Source of the DNA: Eubacterium sp.
Lineage (GTDB): Bacteria; Bacillota; Clostridia; Acetivibrionales; DSM-1351
Length of the DNA: 36,912 nt
Assembly: GCA_029266335.1 (NCBI GenBank)
Contig: JAQSXC010000020.1
Span: 1 to 36,912, forward strand
Direction: 5' to 3'
The position numbers and the translations under genes are program-made. Shown one piece after another: positions 8,548-16,809 of this stretch (the first letter of the stretch is position 1; the number at the start of each line of letters is the position of its first letter). The notes beneath the pieces were generated by a model. It worked only from the letters and a program-made list of their open reading frames with translations, ran no database searches and was not told the DNA's origin.

Positions 8548-10170
8548 TTATCGAAGTATAACCCCGGGGTGCAGTCCTTCAAGCAGTTCACCGTTTTTAA
8601 GCACATGAACACCATTGACAAAAACATGATTTATGCCTGAAGGTGCTTTATCTGTTTCGGTCTGACTGGTATTATCACGTATATTGTCCCGGTCAAATAC
8701 AGTAATATCAGCAGCCATGCCTGTTTTGAGAACCCCTCTGTCTTTTATATCTGCACGCTTTGCGGCTGCAAACGTCATTTTGTATATTGCCTCCTCCAGA
8801 GTTATAATCTTCTTTTCCCTTACCATCTGCAGGAATTTTGGAAAGCAGCCGAAGCAGGCTTGATTCTGGGCACCGTTGGTTTCTACCCATGCATCGGTCA
8901 TAAAGAGGCATGCAGGATGTTTCATAAATTCTTCTATCATTTTTGAGTTACTGTATTTGTATTGCATTACTCTTGCCTTGCCATTGCTTTTTTTAGCAAA
9001 TTCCAGGTAAGTTTCAAAAGGTGTTCTATCCCACTCCTTAGCTATATCTGAAATAAATCTTCCAATATATTTGGTTAGCTCAGGATGATCAATGTACGAA
9101 ATTTGAATATCTCCAAAACCAAAGCCCAAAAGATTTTCAATTACCGTAAGCTCAAATTTAAGTCTTAAAATATCATTTTTATTTTCGTAAGCCTGGGGAA
9201 CTTTTGCCATAAACCATCCAGGAAGTATTACTGAAATTACTGATGCCCCACAACTGTAGGCGTAGGTATCAAACTTTATATCTACACCGTCGGAGATAGC
9301 CTTGTCAATTACAGCCATGGTTTTATCAAAGGTTTTCCAGGTTTTTTCACCAACAAACAACAAGTGTGAATATTGTAGCCTGACACCGGTTTCTTTCGCT
9401 ATATTTATCATTTCCTCCAGTGCAAGTATATTGTGTGGCTGTCCGAAGAAGGGCTTGATAGGGTATGCACCTGATACTGCAGAAGAAGCCCTGGAATGGA
9501 CTGTAAGCAGCTTATCCTTCCTTTTAACAAGCTTTGCCACTTCTCTTATTTCATCCATAGTGGAGAAAATTCCGGGTTCGTACTGCAGCCCCAGTGAAAC
9601 ACCCTTCGCTCCCTGGTCCATTGCTTCCTCCAACAGCATCAGAAGTTCATTCATTTCATCCTTGGACAGAGGTGCCGGGTCGTAGCCCTTTATTGAGGTT
9701 CTGACACAGCCGTGGCCTGCAAGGTTTGCAAAATTGTTGGAGATTCCGGGTTCTGATAATTTATCGAAGTATTCCTTCATAGATGACCATTGTATGCTTA
9801 TCCCTGAAGACCGGAATGGGTTCTCAAGGATTTTGTCCACAAACCGGCTGTTCTTTCTGAAACCGGCTGCGCTAAAGCCGCAGTTTCCGCCAAAAAAGGT
9901 TGTAATACCCTGTTTTGTAAAAGGTGCTGTAAAGCTGTCTGCATTTTCCGAAGGAAGAAACCAATCATTATGTGAATGAAAATCTATAAAGCCAGGCGAT
10001 ATTACTTTGCCGGAGCAATCTACAGTTTCGCAATCTGCATAAATATCCTTTTCCGACAATTCCCTAATCAGGCCTCCTTCTATAAGAAGATTGCCGGTTC
10101 TGCCTTCACTGCCGGTACCGTCCACAATAAACCCGTTTTTTAGCAACATACGCTGATTTTGATCACTCAT
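8548..10170 (-). CDS. N-acyl-D-amino-acid deacylase (D-aminoacylase)
   Basis: Amidohydrolase-superfamily enzyme of 540 residues that releases D-amino acids from N-acyl derivatives, or dipeptides in related members. The metal-binding FIDFHSHND motif is near residue 65. GGNCGFS carries the Cys that is a zinc ligand in characterised D-aminoacylases. Two later His positions are in LTVHSRASS and LQYSHLLF. FMTDAW supplies the catalytic Asp region, and the C-terminus has the usual KTGMAADITVFD strand. The start ATG follows AAGGAG by 8 nt. There is no signal peptide, so it should be cytoplasmic. It is a single-gene unit with its own terminator; the neighbouring PLP enzyme may share a role in amino-acid recycling, which is inference from position only. 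Confidence 0.9.
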   Translation of the reverse strand: MSDQNQRMLLKNGFIVDGTGSEGRTGNLLIEGGLIRELSEKDIYADCETVDCSGKVISPGFIDFHSHNDWFLPSENADSFTAPFTKQGITTFFGGNCGFSAAGFRKNSRFVDKILENPFRSSGISIQWSSMKEYFDKLSEPGISNNFANLAGHGCVRTSIKGYDPAPLSKDEMNELLMLLEEAMDQGAKGVSLGLQYEPGIFSTMDEIREVAKLVKRKDKLLTVHSRASSAVSGAYPIKPFFGQPHNILALEEMINIAKETGVRLQYSHLLFVGEKTWKTFDKTMAVIDKAISDGVDIKFDTYAYSCGASVISVILPGWFMAKVPQAYENKNDILRLKFELTVIENLLGFGFGDIQISYIDHPELTKYIGRFISDIAKEWDRTPFETYLEFAKKSNGKARVMQYKYSNSKMIEEFMKHPACLFMTDAWVETNGAQNQACFGCFPKFLQMVREKKIITLEEAIYKMTFAAAKRADIKDRGVLKTGMAADITVFDRDNIRDNTSQTETDKAPSGINHVFVNGVHVLKNGELLEGLHPGVILR

Positions 10171-10289
10171 TTTAATATCTCCTTATAACGCATAGGTTTA
10201 ATAGAAAATTTTGTGACTGTATAATATTTTCTTATATTACTCGCGTTTCCACGAGGCAAAGATATCCTCAGGGACACCACTGAAAAAGA

Positions 10290-11768
10290 TTAGCTATGAA
10301 GCATTTCATTTAATATAAAAGACATTTTCTTTATCTCCTGAATAGATTCCTTTATGGCAATAATATCGTTATTTTCATTTTCTATGGTAGCAAGTATTTC
10401 CTCGTTGGAAGCAGAATGCTGTTCAGAAATGCTGGCAATACTTTCAATTCTCTCCTGAACCTGAATAAACTTCTGCAGAATTTCACCAATCATTTTATTC
10501 TCGGTTTCCAGCAGTTCAAAGGTTTCATTTATAGCAGCTTCAACCTCCCGGAAATAATCACTAACCTCGGCAAGTACTGTGTTACCTGAAACAACGGCTA
10601 CTTCTCCCTGGCTTACTTTTTCAACGGCTGCAGCAGTATTTTGAGTTATAACCCCGGTTAGATTTTTTATACTCTTGACAGTTTGAGTACTCTGTACAGC
10701 AAGCTTTCCAACCTCTTCGGCTACAACGGAAAATCCCTTGCCGTGTTCACCCGCCCTCGCTGCTTCGATTGAAGCATTAAGTGACAGTAAGTTGGTTTGC
10801 TCTGAAATTTGAGTTATGCTCTCTAGAAAATTATTAATTTCCTCAATATTGGACTGAAGTACATTTACAGTTGACAGCGCTGCACCTACAGCCTGATTTA
10901 TAGTTTGCATCTGTTGAGACATTGAACTTATTTTCTCCGTACCCTTTGAAACTTTTTGCGATATGATGTCTGAATTAATGGCTATTTTTTCTGATATTTG
11001 CTTGGTTTCATTAACCTCATGGATAGCTCCGGTCATATTTGTATTAATATTATAAATACTCTCTGCCTGGTGCTCTGTTCCTTTGGCAATTTCATTCATA
11101 GTATGGGTGGTATCTTTACTTGACTCAACAATTGAATTCATATTTAAATCAAGTGCCGAAACATTTTTACTTAAAACAGAAGTGGATTGTTCGACTTTCT
11201 GAAAAGTTACCTGTAATTTCTTAAGAAGCTCGTTCACTTCATCTTCTTTTGCGGTAGCCTTTGTAATTACTTCACCGCCCCACTTATTTGAAAAATATAT
11301 AATCAGGAAAATGCTGTTTACCATTAGCAATGTGGATATGAGATAACTGACCGGGCGTATTCTTCCAAATAGAACGATATTGTTGATAAAGTATACTGCT
11401 ACAAGAGAGGTGTTTAAAATTGCCGCATAGGTGATCAGTATTTTTGCCGAATAGTACAGGCACATAACAGCGATGGATGCTGCGATGGTATACTGCAAAG
11501 CTTGATCAGTAGGGTCCTGGAAAAGTGAAAGTAAAGCTGCCGCCAAAATTATTAAACTGTAGATTAACCCTTTTATCCTGCTGTTTACAGGAATAAAATA
11601 AATACCGATCACAACAACATCTGTGATAAATACCGGTAAAGAAACACTTATTGCGTTTGAAAGGCTTCTGCTTGTAAAATTATTAATTATTGTCAGAAGA
11701 CTTACAGCAAGAATGATACATGTACATACTAAATCCGCTTTCTTTAGATTATAAATACTTTTTTTCAT
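10290..11768 (-). CDS. Methyl-accepting chemotaxis protein
   Basis: Chemoreceptor of about 492 residues. Several hydrophobic segments within about residues 10-180 form a multi-pass membrane sensor instead of the usual two helices flanking a periplasmic domain, and no HAMP domain is evident. The cytoplasmic part is a long coiled coil with the conserved hairpin tip [20 protein letters not shown] and [10 protein letters not shown], where CheA and CheW bind. It probably senses a membrane-linked or energy-related signal. The frame extends to 11825, but the ATG at 11768 is 10 nt after GAGGAG and fits best. The gene is isolated, with no other chemotaxis gene in view. A small hairpin follows in the 10171-10289 gap but lacks a T run. 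Confidence 0.92.
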   Translation of the reverse strand: MKKSIYNLKKADLVCTCIILAVSLLTIINNFTSRSLSNAISVSLPVFITDVVVIGIYFIPVNSRIKGLIYSLIILAAALLSLFQDPTDQALQYTIAASIAVMCLYYSAKILITYAAILNTSLVAVYFINNIVLFGRIRPVSYLISTLLMVNSIFLIIYFSNKWGGEVITKATAKEDEVNELLKKLQVTFQKVEQSTSVLSKNVSALDLNMNSIVESSKDTTHTMNEIAKGTEHQAESIYNINTNMTGAIHEVNETKQISEKIAINSDIISQKVSKGTEKISSMSQQMQTINQAVGAALSTVNVLQSNIEEINNFLESITQISEQTNLLSLNASIEAARAGEHGKGFSVVAEEVGKLAVQSTQTVKSIKNLTGVITQNTAAAVEKVSQGEVAVVSGNTVLAEVSDYFREVEAAINETFELLETENKMIGEILQKFIQVQERIESIASISEQHSASNEEILATIENENNDIIAIKESIQEIKKMSFILNEMLHS

Positions 11769-12077
11769 ATCATGAAATCTCCTCAACATAGTTATAATTA
11801 TTTCATTATTTGCAACCTTAACCATATATAAGGAATTATATGCTAAAAAATACCATATAACAACAAATTTTTAGAAAATTTTCCTTTTAAGTATAATGAC
11901 ACCACTCTCCCATACCCACTTAAAATTCACCTAACGAAGTTATTTTCGGATGTTTCAGCTTGTATAAATTTTATTTAGTGCATTCTTCTTTCACTCAAAG
12001 TTATTATAAAAAGACAATATATTTATGTAAAATATATTATAATTTACAATTTAATGTAAATATGTTAAACTGAATAC
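11769..12077. other. Intergenic region between divergent genes
   Basis: AT-rich spacer holding the promoters of the chemoreceptor (minus) and the Ig-like protein (plus). A TATAAT occurs near 12036-12043 on the plus strand, but no well-spaced -35 element accompanies it. No repeat, riboswitch or small gene was recognised. Confidence 0.4.
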
Positions 12078-12116
12078 AAGTTTGCTGACAACCTGAAATT
12101 CAGGTATTCCTCACAT
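12078..12116 (+). repeat. Left inverted repeat flanking the BIG2 gene, with hairpin insert
   Basis: The 14 nt at 12078-12091 (AAGTTTGCTGACAA) and the 11 nt at 12106-12116 (ATTCCTCACAT) together equal the exact reverse complement of the 25-bp sequence at 13151-13175. They are split by a 14-nt insert (12092-12105) that is itself a hairpin, CCTGA-AAT-TCAGG. The block lies in the 5' leader, 10 nt before the Shine-Dalgarno GGAGG. Confidence 0.9.
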
Positions 12117-12135
12117 TCTATGAATGGAGGATTTT

Positions 12136-13143
12136 ATGTCACATATCAAAAAAAACCTATTTCCTATTTTTTTAAGTCTTGTATTAATCTTTGTTTCTTT
12201 TCCCTTTCAAACCATATCGGCAAAAGCATCAGATTATATAGCCTTTATTGTTCTGACAAAATACAGTGAAAATGTGGATATTGGCGCCGAATTCAATATT
12301 GCGGCAATCACTTCTACCGGAAAACTGCCCACGTGGAAAAGCAGTAATTCCTCACTTGCCTCTGTTAATACCTATGGAAAAGTAACAGCAAAAAAAGCAG
12401 GCACAGTTACCATCACAGCAAAAATCAAAAATGCTGAAGCATCCTGCAGAGTTACCATTAACAAAACCAGGATAACTATCAGTAAAACAAGCGCTTCAAT
12501 TGAGCGGGGAGAAATTTTAAAACTGACGGCTGCTACATCAAACAACTCCCAGGTCACCTGGAAAAGCAGTAAAAAAAGTATTGCAGAGATTGATGAAAAC
12601 GGCGTCATAACCGGAATCAAACCCGGTGAGACTACCATTACTGCATCTGTACAAGGAAGCAGCGCCACCTGTAAAATCAAAGTGAAGGCTCCCACCATCA
12701 GTCTGAATCTGTCAACTGTCACACTCTACCGGGGTCAAAAAAACCAGCTTAAAGCTTCGGTATCCTCTGGAATTCTACCCGCCTGGAAATCAAATAAGAA
12801 AAGCGTTGCTGTTGTAGACGATTCAGGATCAATAACAGCAGTAAAACATGGTACTGCTGTTATTTCGGCAACTGTAGACGGGGTATCAAAAAGCTGCAAG
12901 GTAGTGGTGGAAATTCCCACTATAAAATTGAGTGCCTTAGAACTTAATCTTAAGCAAGGCACTGCCTCAACCATTTCTGCCAGCATCTCCTCGGGCAATC
13001 CACCGGTATGGACCTCCAGCAACCCCAAAGTTGCTACAGTGGACAGCACCGGAAGGATAACTGCCGTAAAAAAAGGCACTGCGTACATTTATGCCTCTGA
13101 AGACGGTGCAAAGGAACGGTGTATTATTCATGTAAGCGAGTAA
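12136..13143 (+). CDS. Secreted protein with four bacterial Ig-like (BIG2) domains
   Basis: Protein of 335 residues. The N-terminus is a signal peptide: a basic start (MSHIKKN), a hydrophobic core (LFPIFLSLVLIFVSF) and a likely cleavage after TISAKA. Four repeats of about 75 residues follow, each with the BIG2 pattern: WKSS or WTSS, then S-(I/V)-A-x-(V/I)-D, then G-x-(I/V)-T-A-(V/K)-K-x-G-T and a terminal C-x-(I/V)-x-V strand. One Cys per repeat is conserved near the end. There is no catalytic, cell-wall-anchor or dockerin module, so the protein is probably a free or loosely attached surface or adhesion protein. The frame also contains an ATG at 12124, but that overlaps the ribosome binding site; GGAGG at 12126-12130 fits the ATG at 12136. 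The gene is enclosed by a 25-bp inverted repeat. Confidence 0.9.
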   Translation: MSHIKKNLFPIFLSLVLIFVSFPFQTISAKASDYIAFIVLTKYSENVDIGAEFNIAAITSTGKLPTWKSSNSSLASVNTYGKVTAKKAGTVTITAKIKNAEASCRVTINKTRITISKTSASIERGEILKLTAATSNNSQVTWKSSKKSIAEIDENGVITGIKPGETTITASVQGSSATCKIKVKAPTISLNLSTVTLYRGQKNQLKASVSSGILPAWKSNKKSVAVVDDSGSITAVKHGTAVISATVDGVSKSCKVVVEIPTIKLSALELNLKQGTASTISASISSGNPPVWTSSNPKVATVDSTGRITAVKKGTAYIYASEDGAKERCIIHVSE

Positions 13144-13150
13144 ATCTGTC

Positions 13151-13175
13151 ATGTGAGGAATTTGTCAGCAAACTT
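13151..13175 (+). repeat. Right inverted repeat flanking the BIG2 gene
   Basis: A 25-bp sequence (ATGTGAGGAATT then TGTCAGCAAACTT) starts 8 nt after the stop codon. It is the exact reverse complement of the split repeat at 12078-12116. In the mRNA the two would pair 5' leader to 3' end with the left insert bulged out as a hairpin. No direct target duplication is seen outside the pair. Confidence 0.9.
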
Positions 13176-13363
13176 AAAAATCCTCTTCCCGGCATAGGGT
13201 TATAAAGATGAGTCTCTCAATACCCCGGAAAAAGAAATCTGTTAATGTATTTTTGACTATTCAGTGTTCAAAATAGTACCGGTCAGAGCTGCACAAATAT
13301 TCATATATTTATCTTTAACCCCATAAATATAATAGTATTCATGTAGTTGTCAAGGAGGTAATT

Positions 13364-13951
13364 ATGCGGTTAAAAGGAATTAAAATAGGCTACGGATTTA
13401 CCGGAGCTTACTGCGTGTTTCATGAGGTATTTCCGCAATTGGAGGCTCTGGTCAATGAAGGTGCTGAAGTAATCCCGATTGTATCATATCAGGTAGCAGT
13501 GACAAATTCACGTTATGGAAATGCCAGTGACTTTTTAATAAAAATGAAAAATACCTGTAGTAAAGAAGTCATTACGACAATGTCCGATGCCGAAGTTTAC
13601 AACAAGCAGGAACCACCCCTGGATATACTTATAATTTCCCCCTGTACAGGCAGCAGTTTATCAAAGCTGGCCGACGGAGCTACCGATACGCCAGTTTTGA
13701 TGATGGCAAAAGAGCTGTTTAGAAACAACAAGCCGGTAGTACTTGGAATCGCAACCAATGACGGTCTGGGCATAAGTGCCAAAAACATCGGAACTCTGCT
13801 CAGCACTAAAAATATCTACTTTATACCTTTTGGTCAGGATAATCCCAAGGATAAACCCTTCTCACTCATATCCAAGTTTGACCTTACAGTACCTGCTGTC
13901 ATAGAGGCACTAAAAAAGGAACAAATACAGCCAATACTGGAAAAGTATTAA
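13364..13951 (+). CDS. spoVFB: Dipicolinate synthase subunit B
   Basis: Flavoprotein-like subunit of dipicolinic acid synthase, which makes the Ca-DPA stored in spores for heat resistance. The 195-residue length matches DpaB/SpoVFB. Diagnostic segments are KIGYGFTGAYCVF at the start, LDILIISPCTGSSLSKLADG, DTPVLMMAKELFRNNKPVVLGIATNDGL (seen as DTPVLMMAKE and NKPVVLGIATNDGL) and YFIPFGQDNPKDKP. Start: AAGGAGG lies 5 nt before the ATG. In Bacillus it is the second gene of spoVFA-spoVFB; here no spoVFA is adjacent and none is in the window. It is expected to be expressed late in the mother cell, but no convincing SigK promoter was identified. A perfect terminator follows. Confidence 0.93.
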   Translation: MRLKGIKIGYGFTGAYCVFHEVFPQLEALVNEGAEVIPIVSYQVAVTNSRYGNASDFLIKMKNTCSKEVITTMSDAEVYNKQEPPLDILIISPCTGSSLSKLADGATDTPVLMMAKELFRNNKPVVLGIATNDGLGISAKNIGTLLSTKNIYFIPFGQDNPKDKPFSLISKFDLTVPAVIEALKKEQIQPILEKY

Positions 13952-13958
13952 TTACGTT

Positions 13959-13993
13959 AAAATACCGGTTTTTATACAGAAAACCGGTATTTT
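13959..13993. terminator. Bidirectional intrinsic terminator
   Basis: A perfect 14-bp inverted repeat, AAAATACCGGTTTT / AAAACCGGTATTTT, with a 7-nt loop and T/A tracts at both ends. It lies between the convergent dipicolinate synthase and AraC-type regulator genes. Confidence 0.88.
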
Positions 13994-14017
13994 ATCTTGG
14001 ATATCATGGATTGGATA

Positions 14018-14926
14018 TCATGGCTTTGATTCAAGCATAACCCATATTTCCATTTTAGTTGTGGAAGGCTCATGGCTTTCATAGCGTTCAGCCGCAAATG
14101 GTTTGGAAATAAGTCCGTTATTTGGCAGGTACATTTCAAAAATATACTTATGCGCCTTATATACTGCATCCATAACAAGATGTTCAAAGTCTTCGGCCTC
14201 AAAGGTACAAACAATATATTCTCCTTGCGGCAGTTCCCATACGGCAAATTCATTAACCCATTCATTTGATACTGCTTCTGCACCGGCAAAATACCTGTAG
14301 CAGCCCTCTCTGGTTCCGGGGTAGGCAACTCCCAGTTCATCTCCATCAGCCTTTAATCCCTGAATGGAAGGTTTAAGGCTGTGAAAATCCTTCCATACCT
14401 TGTCAAGTGTATCCACCCCTGTTCCACCCCCACCGGGCATCTCTTCAATTGGTTCTTCTGTTACAAGTCCTAGGAAATATTGCGGTGCCTGAAGACTTCT
14501 TCGAGTAATCTCCAGTACTATACCGTCTGAAATAAGCGGAACATTCACATCCACCAAAGTATAATTCAGAAGTAATTGCGGCTTAATAAAATTATTCAGA
14601 CGTACAGGATTAGCCCGGTATTCCTCCGGAGTGATATCAAAGGCATTTTTAAAAGCACGTGTAAGGCTTTCATGTGAGGAAAAACCGAAATCCAAAGCAA
14701 TATCCAGAATTCTTCTGTCCCTGTCCAGAAGAGCTTCCGATGCTCTTGCAAGCCGGCGGAGTTTTATATATTCATTCACCGGTTTTTTTACCAATCTGCT
14801 AAATAACCTTTGATAATAAAAATGAGATAATGAAGCAATCTGTGACAAAGTGTCAATTTTAATTTCTTCTGAAAGATGATCTTCAATATAGTCTACTGTC
14901 ATCTGTATTTGTTCCCATGCGTGCAT
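14018..14926 (-). CDS. AraC-family regulator with GyrI-like effector domain
   Basis: Transcriptional regulator of about 302 residues. Residues 1-105 form a double helix-turn-helix AraC domain, with IDTLSQIASLSHFYYQRLF as the first HTH and ILDIALDFGFSSHESLTRAF as the second, ending in TPEEYR. Residues about 125-300 form a GyrI-like (SOUL-type) small-molecule-binding domain. It has the typical YFAGAEAV, LPQGEYIVCTFEA and a late EIWVMLES strand. This is the architecture of Rob/BmrR-like drug-sensing activators. The frame opens at a GTG at 14935 that overlaps the AAGGAGG; the ATG at 14926 is 8 nt past it and was chosen. The target genes are unknown; the nearby efflux genes are candidates by position only. 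Confidence 0.9.
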   Translation of the reverse strand: MHAWEQIQMTVDYIEDHLSEEIKIDTLSQIASLSHFYYQRLFSRLVKKPVNEYIKLRRLARASEALLDRDRRILDIALDFGFSSHESLTRAFKNAFDITPEEYRANPVRLNNFIKPQLLLNYTLVDVNVPLISDGIVLEITRRSLQAPQYFLGLVTEEPIEEMPGGGGTGVDTLDKVWKDFHSLKPSIQGLKADGDELGVAYPGTREGCYRYFAGAEAVSNEWVNEFAVWELPQGEYIVCTFEAEDFEHLVMDAVYKAHKYIFEMYLPNNGLISKPFAAERYESHEPSTTKMEIWVMLESKP

Positions 14927-15005
14927 ATCAAGCACCTCCTTGTGAAATAGGATATCATGAGATCTGCATATTCACTTGACGGCCAATGCCCTCTTTTTAC
15001 AGCTT

Positions 15006-15698
15006 TTATAACGACCTGGCAATGCGGAATCCGAGATCATCAATCATAAATGTGGGATGGCTTCGACGGCGGCAGGTGGCTCCGCAGCCTCTGGCAGCCT
15101 CAGCCCAGCTGCCGCCACGGAAAATCCGATAGGAGCCGTATACCTTCTCAGCATATATATCCCAACACCATTCCCATACGTTTCCCAGCATATCGTAAAG
15201 CCCCCATGGATTTGGCTCCTTTTCTCCAACTGCATGAGTTCTGCCGTCTGAGTTGTCACTAAACCACGCTATGTGATCAAGTTCACCATACCTGTAATCT
15301 GCAGTACCTGCCATACATGCGTACTGCCACTCAGCTTCTGAAGGAAGCCGGTAACCGTCTGCGTCCCAATTACATAAGATTTTTTCACCGTTGTTGCTTA
15401 TGGTATAGCATTCTTTCAGCCCGGCTTTTTGTGAAAGTTGATTGCAAAAGGAGATTGCGTCATTCCAGGAGACATTGACAATGGGCTTATGGGCAGCTTC
15501 AGCCGGCACCGGCAAGTTTTGTGTAACAGCAGAATATAATCCCCCGGTTACCGGGAACCTCCCCATAAGGTAAGGTTTTAGTTTTACAAGCCATCTGTTT
15601 TTAGTCCTGTCATCCCTTAATTCAATTATACCGCCGGGTACATCTGTCATAGGGTATTGCTCAATATCAAACTGCATATTAATTTTTGAACTGTTCAT
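15006..15698 (-). CDS. Formylglycine-generating-enzyme-like (FGE-sulfatase domain) protein
   Basis: Protein of 230 residues with the FGE/SUMF1-EgtB fold. Landmarks in order: PVTGGLYSAV, NVSWNDAISFCNQLS, GYRLPSEAEWQYACMAG, NPWGLYDMLGNVWEWCWD, FRGGSWAEAARGCGATCRRR and DDLGFRIARSL at the C-terminus. True formylglycine-generating enzymes modify a sulfatase Cys or Ser with a Cys/copper site; some Cys residues are present in the right region (GCGATC), but no sulfatase gene is in the window. Other proteins of this fold have different or non-enzymatic roles. The start codon follows the PadR gene's stop codon without a gap, and its ribosome binding site (GGAG) lies inside the PadR coding sequence, so the two are probably translationally coupled. 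Confidence 0.85.
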   Translation of the reverse strand: MNSSKINMQFDIEQYPMTDVPGGIIELRDDRTKNRWLVKLKPYLMGRFPVTGGLYSAVTQNLPVPAEAAHKPIVNVSWNDAISFCNQLSQKAGLKECYTISNNGEKILCNWDADGYRLPSEAEWQYACMAGTADYRYGELDHIAWFSDNSDGRTHAVGEKEPNPWGLYDMLGNVWEWCWDIYAEKVYGSYRIFRGGSWAEAARGCGATCRRRSHPTFMIDDLGFRIARSL

Positions 15699-16619
15699 CT
15701 ATTTCTCCATAAGCCACTTTTGAGCCTTCTGATTATCTGAAAATACTCTGAAGTGATTTCCTCTGTTTGCTTCAGAAGCCATTTGCCTGAACTTTCCGGT
15801 ATTAAGTCTTTCATCAGGAACCACCAGAGCCAGTTTAATATAATAATTTACAAACTTCTGAAGCACCTTTCCGGCAACACCGGTTCTGAGTGTATAAAAA
15901 TCCTCGGAAACAGCATCCGAGTGAAGCATTAAAAGATTAGTCCCGCACTCTCCGCACAAGGCAATCAGTTCCAATGCATCCTGTTCTGTTTTTATTGGTC
16001 CGGCAAGTGAGAAAAGCTCCATATATTTTAACCCTTCAAATTCTACCAGTTTAAAATTGATTTTCTTTTTTTCTTCATTGAGCTCATGCTGAAACAATTG
16101 ACTTCTCAGGTTCTGTATCCATTCAAGCTCATTTCTGTATGATGAGAGAATATTTTCATCAATCATATTCCATATGAACGTTTCTCTCTGTGTTCTGGCA
16201 GGCGACGCATTACCGCGTCTGATCTTCTCCTGGTGCAGCAGCAGCTGCAGTTTTATTTCATTTTCATATTTGGTTAACATATCAAATAGCTCTTCATTGC
16301 TTAACAGTTCAGACCATGCCAGCTGAATTAAAAAGGCTTTCTTAAACTCAGGAGCCTCAGGAGCTGAAATTACCCATTCCTTAAGCTCAGATACACCATC
16401 CCCGGTAATTGTATATATTTTCTTTGACGGAAGTCCTTCCTGATGCTCGGTTTCGCTGGTAACCAGGCCTTCTTCCTTCAACTGCACAAGAGTTTTATAT
16501 ATCTGATTGTTATTGCCTGACCAGTACATGCTGGAGGATTCTTCGAATGTTTTCTTTAAATCATAGCCGGTTGAAGGCTTCCAGCTTAAAAGCCCTAGAA
16601 TTGCATGTTTAATAGACAT
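15699..16619 (-). CDS. PadR-family regulator fused to DUF4180 domain
   Basis: Regulator of 306 residues. Residues 1-85 are the PadR winged helix (HAILGLLSWKPSTGYDLKK, then WSGNNNQIYKTLVQLKEEGL). Residues about 88-178 are the helical Vir-type C-terminal dimerisation domain. Residues about 188-306 are an added domain that resembles DUF4180 (FKLVEFEGLKYMEL, LIALCGECGTNLLML, FVNYYIKLALVVPDE, HFRVFSDNQKAQKWL). Typical PadR proteins are 110-200 residues long, so the fusion is notable. The ATG follows AAGGAGG by 7 nt. A perfect 38-bp palindrome lies just upstream, pointing to autoregulation. The FGE-like gene follows directly in the same operon. Confidence 0.88.
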   Translation of the reverse strand: MSIKHAILGLLSWKPSTGYDLKKTFEESSSMYWSGNNNQIYKTLVQLKEEGLVTSETEHQEGLPSKKIYTITGDGVSELKEWVISAPEAPEFKKAFLIQLAWSELLSNEELFDMLTKYENEIKLQLLLHQEKIRRGNASPARTQRETFIWNMIDENILSSYRNELEWIQNLRSQLFQHELNEEKKKINFKLVEFEGLKYMELFSLAGPIKTEQDALELIALCGECGTNLLMLHSDAVSEDFYTLRTGVAGKVLQKFVNYYIKLALVVPDERLNTGKFRQMASEANRGNHFRVFSDNQKAQKWLMEK

Positions 16620-16632
16620 ATGTTGTCCTCCT

Positions 16633-16670
16633 TGAAATAACCTATGTTAATTTTAACATAGGTTATTTCA
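16633..16670. promoter_or_regulatory. 38-bp perfect palindrome, probable PadR operator
   Basis: The arms TGAAATAACCTATGTTAA (16633-16650) and their exact reverse complement (16653-16670) flank two bases. The centre contains ATGT-N8-ACAT, the arrangement described for PadR-family operators. It starts 14 bp upstream of the PadR start codon and ends 17 bp before the -35 of the divergent MFS promoter, so PadR could influence both. Confidence 0.82.
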
Positions 16671-16687
16671 AAAATAAATATTCTAAA

Positions 16688-16716
16688 TTGAAATCTTTTT
16701 GCTGTTGTGCTATACT
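16688..16716 (+). promoter_or_regulatory. SigA-type promoter of the MFS efflux gene
   Basis: TTGAAA (16688-16693), a 17-nt spacer and TATACT (16711-16716). Transcription would begin near 16723, leaving a leader of about 175 nt that contains a short ORF and hairpins. Confidence 0.75.
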
Positions 16717-16761
16717 TTCCAAATAATTATTAATTGTATGTATCGTTTATGAGGTGATTTT

Positions 16762-16809
16762 ATGAAAATGAAAAAGCTCTGCAGAACTTCAGCTCCATGC
16801 AAGGTCTGA
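16762..16809 (+). CDS. Leader peptide of the MFS efflux gene
   Basis: A 15-codon ORF, MKMKKLCRTSAPCKV, with a ribosome binding site GAGGTGA 4 nt before its ATG. It lies in the 5' leader of the efflux gene. Its codons 9-14 form one arm of a long hairpin, the classical layout for ribosome-stalling regulation of antibiotic-resistance genes. It includes the basic-X-basic run KKLCR but no exact known arrest peptide was recognised. Confidence 0.7.
   Translation: MKMKKLCRTSAPCKV

Noticed and set aside
10171-10289. Hairpins CTCG/CGAG and GAGG/CCTC after the chemoreceptor gene, considered as a c-di-GMP riboswitch or terminator
   Set aside because: The conserved riboswitch core is absent, the position is downstream of one gene and 3' of its stop, stems are only 4-5 bp and no T run follows.
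12372-13088. Long open frames antisense to the BIG2 protein gene
   Set aside because: They lack ribosome binding sites and reflect the biased codons of the Ig-like repeats.
13200-13363. A SigK or SigG promoter before the dipicolinate synthase gene
   Set aside because: CATA-containing stretches occur, but none combines the -10 pattern with the expected -35 at proper spacing.
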